Below the pieces are notes generated by a model, which saw only the letters and a program-made list of their open reading frames with translations, was not told where the DNA came from and did not search any database. From Tipula vernalis (lineage: Eukaryota; Arthropoda; Insecta; Diptera; Tipulidae), in the NCBI GenBank assembly GCA_958295665.1, contig OY282560.1, positions 260,285,368 through 260,349,367 of the forward strand: a stretch of DNA of 64,000 bases. The letters run 5' to 3'. How positions within the stretch are numbered: the first letter of the stretch is position 1; each line of letters starts with the position of its first letter. Both the position numbers and the translations under genes were made by a program. Shown here piece by piece: positions 57,306 to 64,000 of this stretch.

Positions 57306-57689
57306 TTACAGTAGTGTTCAATAAAATAACACACTTGGTGTTTTTCCAAATTCGTAATTAACCTGCTTAATTTTCAATTATTTTTTTTATGAACATAGTC
57401 AAAACCAACAAAAATGTTTATACAAGCAAAGCACCTAGAAAGCCGTCAGTATCAGACCAATTTTAAAAGAAGCTTATTTTAAGAAATCTTCGATTCTAGG
57501 TGCTCTGATATAAGCCATATATGACGATAAAACCTACTATTTCTGTAAGTATCACTATGTGAGTAACAAATTGACATAAAGAAAATGAAAAAGACCGAAA
57601 CTTAAATATTTGACCGAGAGAGAGAGGAGTATTATTAATATTATATATGTATGTACATACTTTACTATATCCATACATACAATAATTTA

Positions 57690-57740
57690 GAGTATGTACG
57701 ATGTACGTAGAGTATGTACGATGCAGTATGGACGATGCGT
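57690..57740. repeat. Short tandem repeat
   Basis: AGAGTATGTACGATG occurs twice and AGTATGGACGATGC once more, in tandem. Confidence 0.8.
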
Positions 57741-57831
57741 TATTTAATATTTTGTTTCAATTTTAAATTGTAGTTTGTATCAAAATTGGTAGAAAATTTC
57801 ACTAACACTTATAGTGACAGTAGGATTAGGA

Positions 57832-57916
57832 TTAAGGCTCTTTCCGAAAGTTAACTTATTTATTTAGACATAATTTTGTCTAAATACTTAAGTATAACTT
57901 TCGGAAAGGGCCTTAA
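57832..57916. repeat. 85-bp hairpin repeat
   Basis: TTAAGGCTCTTTCCGAAAGT pairs with the complementary sequence ending CCTTAA at 57916. The arms of about 38 bases surround a loop of six to eight bases (TAATTT region). It is a compact foldback repeat inside the Tc1 element. Confidence 0.85.
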
Positions 57917-58439
57917 TAGTATGAGTTCGTCTGAGGTAAAATACGGCTTTTACAAACATTTTTGTTGGTTTTCGCATAGTACAGATATAAACTGATACTG
58001 ATGTACAATTAGATACAAAAAAAACTTATTTAGTTTATAAAAGTAACATTTAAAAAAAAGTAAACCTTTTATTTTACAAAAAAGTCGTTCAAAATAATAA
58101 ACCAATTAATTTGTGAAACCGTCCTTTCGAATCACTTTCCTGCATCGGCACGTCCATAGAACTCACCAGTTCTTAACATTTGTGAACGGTTATTTATTTC
58201 AAATCCGACTAATTTAAATCCCGTAATTGCTGTTTATTTTTATATTTCTTATTACTTACGGCTACTTCCACTTCATTTGATAAATTTACAATTTCTGACC
58301 ATTGTATTTTACTTCATTAAACCCATCGTTTGCTTTCCTCGAGGTATGCTTGGTTCTTATCTTGCTGAAAATACGAGCCTGCTGAATAAAATTCATTAAA
58401 CGAATTCAATTGTCCGAATTGCAAAAAAACATCCTTCTA

Positions 58440-58790
58440 TCACCTCCAACGAAATAATAAAGTTCCTAAACCTTAATTTAAATTCAAAGGCCCGGGCCGT
58501 TCCACTTTATCCAACCAAAATTTTGAAGCGAAAAAGTGAAGAGGTACCATGAACTGACAAAACAAACATCTGTTTGGTTCTGAAGGCCGACACATGAATG
58601 ATGGCCACATGCTTTCACCCTAATGTACGAATAAGACGATTAAGCATGGTAGTAGATCACAAGTAGTGTAGCGTGATTTTTGCGTGATGCGGTTCGGGAT
58701 AATTTATTGCACGGAAGACGGAATGACGGTGTTTGTTACATTCATATTATTAATTTATCTAAATCTCAGTTATGTCGAAGACGGTAAGCG
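58440..58790 (+). pseudogene. Tc1 transposase relic (family A type)
   Basis: Shifted frames read HPSITSNEIIKFLNLNLNS, similar to FVASKEIVKSLNLNV of the Tc1 pseudogene at 11952. After losses come TDKTNICLFGSEGRH (first catalytic block, where relatives have S-D-E-S-K-F-x-L-F), IKHGSRSQV and GIIYCTEDGMT at the place of F-x-D-G-x-M. The second and third catalytic blocks were not found. The MITE at 58856 interrupts the expected position. Confidence 0.6.
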
Positions 58791-58855
58791 ACCAGGGTGA
58801 TGCTTTCAGCAATATAACGACTCTAAGCATACCTCGAGAGAAGCAACATATTACA

Positions 58856-59079
58856 CCCCTATTCCCTTAGTCGTGTCGCTTGTCACTTGTACCGACAATC
58901 AAATTTTGGTAATCTCTTAGTCGATCGATGCGAAATCGTCGTTTGAAGTGACGAACATTCTTTTACGTCGCATTCTATTATATTATCACTTCGATCGACT
59001 AAGAGAATACCAATTTAAAGTTGAAGTGACGCGACAATTATCACGTCGAATGAAGTGACACGACCAAGGGAATAAGGGT
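58856..59079. repeat. MITE with about 100-bp arms
   Basis: CCCCTATTCCCTTAGTCGTG at 58856 is mirrored by ...CACGACCAAGGGAATAAGGG at 59079. Further pairs (GTCACTT, TCTCTTAGTCGATCGA and its complement near 58993-59005) show that most of the 224 bp folds back. TATTA occurs directly outside both ends. No coding content. Confidence 0.82.
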
Positions 59080-59631
59080 ATTAGTTTAACGATCATAAAG
59101 TGGGAGACAGCAATGACCAGGTCAGCCATCTGATCTGAATCCGATCATCAGATCTGATTCCGACCAAAACTTTTAGAACAAAGTAAAAGCAGCTATTATC
59201 AATGAGCAACTCGAAAGTAAATATAAATTCTGTAATTCAATTTAATCGAATTTGGAATAAATAACCGTTCACTGTGGGCTCTTCGAACGTGCCGGTGCCA
59301 AAAAGTGATTCGAAAGCAAGATCACATGACCAATACTATTCAATAAAAACGCTCGTTAATCTTAAACAAATAAGATAGAAAACTAATTTTGAAATCAATT
59401 GTGCTATTATTTTTAACGATCTTTTTGTAAAGAAAAGTTTGATTATTTTTCTTAAAATTTCTTACTATATTCGTACCTTTTATAAAGTAAATATGGTTTT
59501 TTGTATTTAATTGAAAATTTATAATAATAATACTTGAGTAAATACAAATAAAAAAAGTAAGTAAGTAGTTTTTAGTTAATTAAGAGTTTGCAAAAAAGTC
59601 ACCTAGTGTTATTTTATTGAACACCACTGTA

Positions 59632-61095
59632 TATACCGGGATTTGCACATAGTGGTTTAGATAAGCTCGATATCTGAGTATGTAAACACAGAATCATAAT
59701 ATTAATTTATAATTTTTAGTTTATTTAATTTCATTTGCGGTTTTAATTCTAAGCTCACATAAAAACGCTGGAATAATATACATTTTATTGTTAAAGTTTA
59801 TCACTAATACTTTTACAGAAAACTATGTTGTTGTGTTATTTCATTTAATTTAATATACATGATAGGAAATAAAATATAAAAAATTGAACATTGTAGAAAT
59901 CGTAAGTCGATTTTTATGTGTCTTTTTTGTAAATTTCACATATAGTAGGTCTTTATCGAATCGAGAAAGCTGGTAAAGTTGTACCACCTACGTGATATTA
60001 GGAATGCTATAATTATATGTAAACGATTTAAAAAAATATCCTTGCATGAAATGAAAAAATGAATTCTCTAATTATAAAATATTATTAGTTAATTAAAATT
60101 AATTAGATGATCATTAATTACATATATAGATTTTTTTTATAAACGACTTCTATGGTATTTACGCTGCTTGCCACTGTAATCCCTAAATATATTTTCCCCG
60201 TCCCTAAATGAATATAATTAAAATTTAATGAGAAAAAAAGTATAAAAACGCGACAAAAAGCAATAAATTTTGTTCATTTGAACAAATTTGTACAAATGAT
60301 ATATAAATTAATCAATACGCTTAGCCGTTAAAGCCGCAAAGCAAATATGTTAATCAAGCTAATTAATAAATAAATAAACAAATAAAATGTCAATATTAAT
60401 TATCTATGTTTGACTATTATTCAAATTACAGGTGTATTTGTGTGTTGTAGAGGTTTTTTTAAAGTAAAGATTTCAATTTTTATTCTTTATGTACGAAAAC
60501 GAATTTTATGGTGGTATACGGTACACTACGACATAAGGTACACAACCGCATGATTCAGTAAGGCATATATTGTACACTACAGATGATGTACACTACGGCA
60601 TGCTTTAGTATGACATATTCCACTACGGCATATACGGTACACTACAATATAGTATATTTTGTTTATTTTATTTTATTAAGTGATGGAAAACCCTATGATG
60701 ATAAAACCATATACATACATAAATATGTGCATAGATTCCCATTTCCATCGCATTTGTCGAAATTTTTCATACTTACATATGTCGTTTTGCAATTTTTCGT
60801 TTTGTGCCTGTTGCAGAATTTTTATTTGTGTGCGACATATTTGTAAGTGCTTGATAATTTTTGTTCGAGAATGTTTCCACTACAAAAAAAAAAATAAAAA
60901 CAAAAAATATTTGTCGTGAAGAAAATTAACTTTTCCGGAAAGAAACATTCCGTAATGAAATATGCCGTAATGAACGGATCCATATATTATTTAACTACAA
61001 AGTTAATAATACTTTTTATGATAGTCTTAGCAACATATAGAGTGATTAATTATTCAAAAATGCTCAAGTTTGATTAGGGTAGAAACCCGAGAACT
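59632..61095. other. AT-rich stretch with a cluster of GTACACTACGGCAT-like words
   Basis: No gene recognised. Between about 60511 and 60655 the words GGTACACTACGACATA, GTACACTACAGATG, GTACACTACGGCATG, CCACTACGGCATATACGG and GGTACACTACAATATA recur at irregular spacing. At 60945-60975 the related ATGCCGTAATG appears inverted. It could be a decayed tandem repeat or the edge of an element. Confidence 0.4.
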
Positions 61096-61099
61096 CGCA

Positions 61100-61390
61100 G
61101 AAGAGTAGAAGAGTCGGTTGGACTTCAAAAACTTCCGCGGTAGATAAACCACCGACCAAATTTGTACATGTATATATGGCGCTGTAGAAGTGTTGTTGAG
61201 TGAGATTTTTGATATCGTGAACATTGCAAAAGAATGTATAGAAAATATCTTGCATGGACATTTGCATAAGAAAAAACTTATAGCAAGATGAGTGTTACTC
61301 ACTATCGATGAAACATGCGAACGAGTAACCACGAGCAACGAACGTATGGAAGTAAAAAATTTTGGCAAATCGCTGAATGAAGTGATTGAT
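61100..61390 (+). mobile_element. Mariner fragment (N-terminal to linker region)
   Basis: One plus-strand frame reads VLLSEIFDIVNIAKECIENI, LHGHLHKKKLIAR, a stop, LLTIDETCERVTTSNERME. This is the second helix-turn-helix and W-V-P-R-linker region of a mariner transposase, with the stop at the conserved Trp position. The catalytic blocks are not seen downstream. Confidence 0.6.
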
Positions 61391-61394
61391 GAAT

Positions 61395-64000
61395 TGAGTT
61401 AAAATGAGATTATATTAAAGATTAAATTTGGAAAAAGTTGCGGTAAAGAAGCTCAAGTAAATAATTATTGAAGACAAAATGAAAATAACCGGAAAAAGGT
61501 TCGAGGTGTCGTTTTTCATTATGTATCCCATAGCTGATGGAGCAAAATGCGACATAATTATCATGGCAGCAAAATTCAATATAATTATCTTGAAATCTAC
61601 AAAAGCTACCAAATTACGATTCTCCACATAGTATTTTGTAGCCAAAACCATAAAGTGCGAGGGTAGGGGAAAATCAAGATTAGAGACGGAATGGTAGCAT
61701 ATTTCTAAAATATGTTACAGCTTGATTTATTCAGACTTATATCCGTCATAGCACCGCGGAAAAACCAATGACCTTAAGCAGAGTAACTTAACTGTATAAT
61801 TTTGGCGGATTTTTTCGCGAAGAATTAAAAATGGACAAACTTTTAATTTCACCAAGTAACATCTTAAGTTTTGATTTATCAGCCTCAAAATAACGATTTA
61901 ATTCTCAAAAAATGTTTTAAATGGAATAAAATGAAACCTGTAAACTACATACATAAAACAAAACTTAATTCATTAATCAGCATTTTGTGGCTACCTGTAA
62001 AAGGTTGTGGTAAATCTATAATTTCTCCAGCATAATTCTTCCATCTCTGCTCGTGAAATCCTTCTACGCATGTTCCAATAAATTACAGTAGGAAGCTTTT
62101 AATTTATTAATTAAAACGGTTTATTTGACAGTAAAGACCGAACCTTAGTATTTAATCATCGTTTTAATTTTACAAATTTTGAGAAACATTTTATAAAGTG
62201 CATAAAACGCGTTTTTGTGAATTTTGTTTGGTTGTAATTAATTTGAACATACATTTTGTAAGTAGCTTTACGAGAATTTTAAAAAGTTGAAAAAGGCGTT
62301 GTAGAACATTGCGATACAGCGAAGCAGAGTTGAACGGGTTAGTCTTTAGAAATACTAAGGTTAATTTGACCAAAGTTTTAAAACAAAATTAATCTAGAAT
62401 TTGCTGCAGAACAATCCGAATTTTAGTTAAAATAGGAAAAATTCACATATGTATTTTTAAATATAATTAAAAATAAGTTAACTTTTTTTTGAATATAAAC
62501 TTTTACAGTTTAATGAAAAAAAATCGTAAAATTTGGTAGTTTTCGTCAAAATTCAACAACTTTTGAAACTTAATTAAGAATGAACCATAACGAATTAAAA
62601 AAAAAATCATGTCCTAATCGCATGCAAATATATTTAACTTTATTATAAAACAACAATTTAATCAATACCACAGCTAGTATGGCTAGAAAACTATTTGTAC
62701 GGTACCTACTTTTAGTAAATTCGGTAAGGTAGTGCCTTAAAATCCCCATCCTTCCCTTTCTCGAGTAAAACGGAGCACTATTCCTCATGAAATATACATA
62801 CATATTTTAAAATAGCATATCGAACAGCAAAAAAACAAATAACTAAACTATCGTATAGAAACAATAATGAACATAAAATATAAATGCAAATTTTATGTTT
62901 TATTTATTTATTTTTTCAGTTACATGCAAAATGTGTACAAAATAAAAAAAATATTTATAGTTTTTTAATGTACATAAATATTAATTCGTTTAAGTTTTTG
63001 TTTCTATAAAATATAAATAAACAAATAAATAATTTAAATATTTATGAATTTAACAAAATTATATTGTAAATTTTTTTTAGTGATTTTGTAGATTTCAATT
63101 TGAATATTTATTGCATTTTGTAAAATATGTATCGTATATATAAAAAAATAGCTCATGAATTAATAATGTTCGTGTATTGTTGGTTGGATCAGAGGGGTTT
63201 TAGTATTGTACCTATAAAATTTCTTTCCATTGCTAAAAAACAAATAATTTCCTTGTTACAATAATCTAATTTTCAGGTCTAAATTTAGATACAAATACAA
63301 CCTAACAAATATAAAAAACGAAACTCAATCTAGATTAGATTACTGTAAAATATTATCTTGTAAAAAAATGCAAAGAAAATTAAAATAAATCAGATTTCCT
63401 TGAAAAAGCAATTTTATACTATTTAATTTGAAATATTGTAATATAAATAATACACAAATCACAGTGGGAGATAAGAATTTGATTATTTTCTACAATAAAA
63501 ACGAAACTCCAACAAGAGTATTTTTAAGTATATGTTAGCATTTGTAAAAAATTATTTATTAAATAAGGTTTTGCGATTTCTCACTTGACACATGTCTTCG
63601 GCGAATAATATTATTCTTAGTAGTTTCTAGATAAATTTGTAGGACTTTCTCTTATTTATGGATGTTTTTTGTGCTGAAATTGCAATTAACAAATCGTCAT
63701 AGTAGTAAGTATCGTGCTAAGATTCATCAAATTTACCTCCTCTGGTTTCGTTACGTTTTAATGTCATTTTAAATGTTCGCGTTTTGCGTAGAATCATAAA
63801 TAGCAACAGCAACAATTCACATTTAAAAGAAATTAATAAATCGCATATAAAACACGATTTCCAAAAAAAAAAAAAAAACTAAACAGAATTTTCAACATTC
63901 AAGAAAGGTGAGAGACGACGGGTAATTTATTATTTGCTAATCGTCTTATAATGAAAGCGAAGTTTTTTTTTTCTTAAGGTGAATAAATCTTTCTTTGCGG
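61395..64000. other. AT-rich non-coding stretch
   Basis: No gene or element I can name. A 78-codon minus-strand ORF (61415-61651) is hydrophobic but has no recognisable motif. The rest is simple AT-rich sequence with short homopolymers. Confidence 0.4.

Larger units (their letters stand above)
57309..59629 (+). mobile_element. 2.3-kb Tc1-like element with nested insertions
   Basis: The terminal repeats are CAGTAGTGTTCAATAAAATA at 57309 and, inverted, CAGTGGTGTTCAATAAAATA from 59629, with TA at both sides (57307-57308 and 59630-59631). A Tc1 transposase relic reads on the plus strand inside. Two inner sites resembling the terminal repeat (AAAGTCGTTCAAAATAATA near 58081 and its complement near 59405-59425) may be inner binding sites or belong to a nested relative. 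The element is longer than a typical Tc1 because a hairpin (57832-57916) and a MITE (58856-59079) lie inside it. Confidence 0.82.

Noticed and set aside
61415..61651. Hydrophobic 78-codon ORF resembling a membrane receptor piece
   Set aside because: Hydrophobic translations are common in AT-rich DNA. No conserved receptor motif or neighbouring exon was seen.

Overview
The window is AT-rich eukaryotic DNA, most likely from an insect and probably a higher (schizophoran) fly. The transposon complement points that way: Jockey-clade non-LTR, mariner, Tc1, gypsy and P-like elements. So do short motifs such as tatgtacatatgta and tacgagtat and one candidate 64-nt intron. The species assignment is inference. 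I see no host protein-coding exon, tRNA, rRNA or CRISPR array. The window reads as an intergenic, intronic or heterochromatic stretch filled with layered mobile elements in different states of decay.

Layout. 0.9-1.6 kb: ORF1-like non-LTR relic. 2.3-3.1 kb: internally deleted mariner. 4.0-7.0 kb: Tc1 relic, 3' piece of a Jockey copy and a 1.3-kb mariner. 7.5-7.9 kb: near-perfect palindrome beside a Tc1 helix-turn-helix fragment. 10.8-14.4 kb: old mariner relic, a Tc1 pseudogene with an intron-like gap, and a second copy of the 1.3-kb mariner. 14.6-19.1 kb: the only intact coding unit, a full-length Jockey-clade element on the minus strand with two uninterrupted ORFs that overlap by ATGA, sitting inside a (TA)n tract. 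19.3-22.3 kb: Tc1, mariner, DDE and MITE remnants. 24.8-25.3 kb: Harbinger-like element. 26.8-28.8 kb: non-LTR reverse transcriptase scrap, mariner relic and a roughly 500-bp hairpin. 30.5-33.1 kb: Tc1 relics. 33.1-36.2 kb: Ty3/gypsy relic. 36.2-40.8 kb: mariner and DDE relics and a foldback multimer. 41.1-42.7 kb: well-preserved Tc1 element of IR/DR type with one stop codon. 43.4-46.7 kb: paired MITEs and a P-like transposase relic. 47.5 kb: second Jockey ORF1 scrap. 48.2-51.7 kb: near-identical 1.7-kb direct duplication separated by a 77-bp insert copied from the P-like relic. 53.4 kb: small mariner derivative. 57.3-59.6 kb: 2.3-kb Tc1 element holding further small elements. 61.1 kb: mariner relic. 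The remaining sequence is AT-rich with nothing I can name.

How the parts work together. The Jockey element could in principle supply ORF1p and an endonuclease/reverse transcriptase for its own mobilisation. No DNA transposon here encodes an intact transposase, so the many MITEs and internally deleted copies would need proteins encoded elsewhere. The most unusual structures are the 1.7-kb duplication with its templated filler, the long hairpins at 28.2-28.7 kb and 7.5-7.7 kb, the intron-like gap in a Tc1 transposase, and poly-G expansion at the same C-terminal position in two different Tc1 relics.
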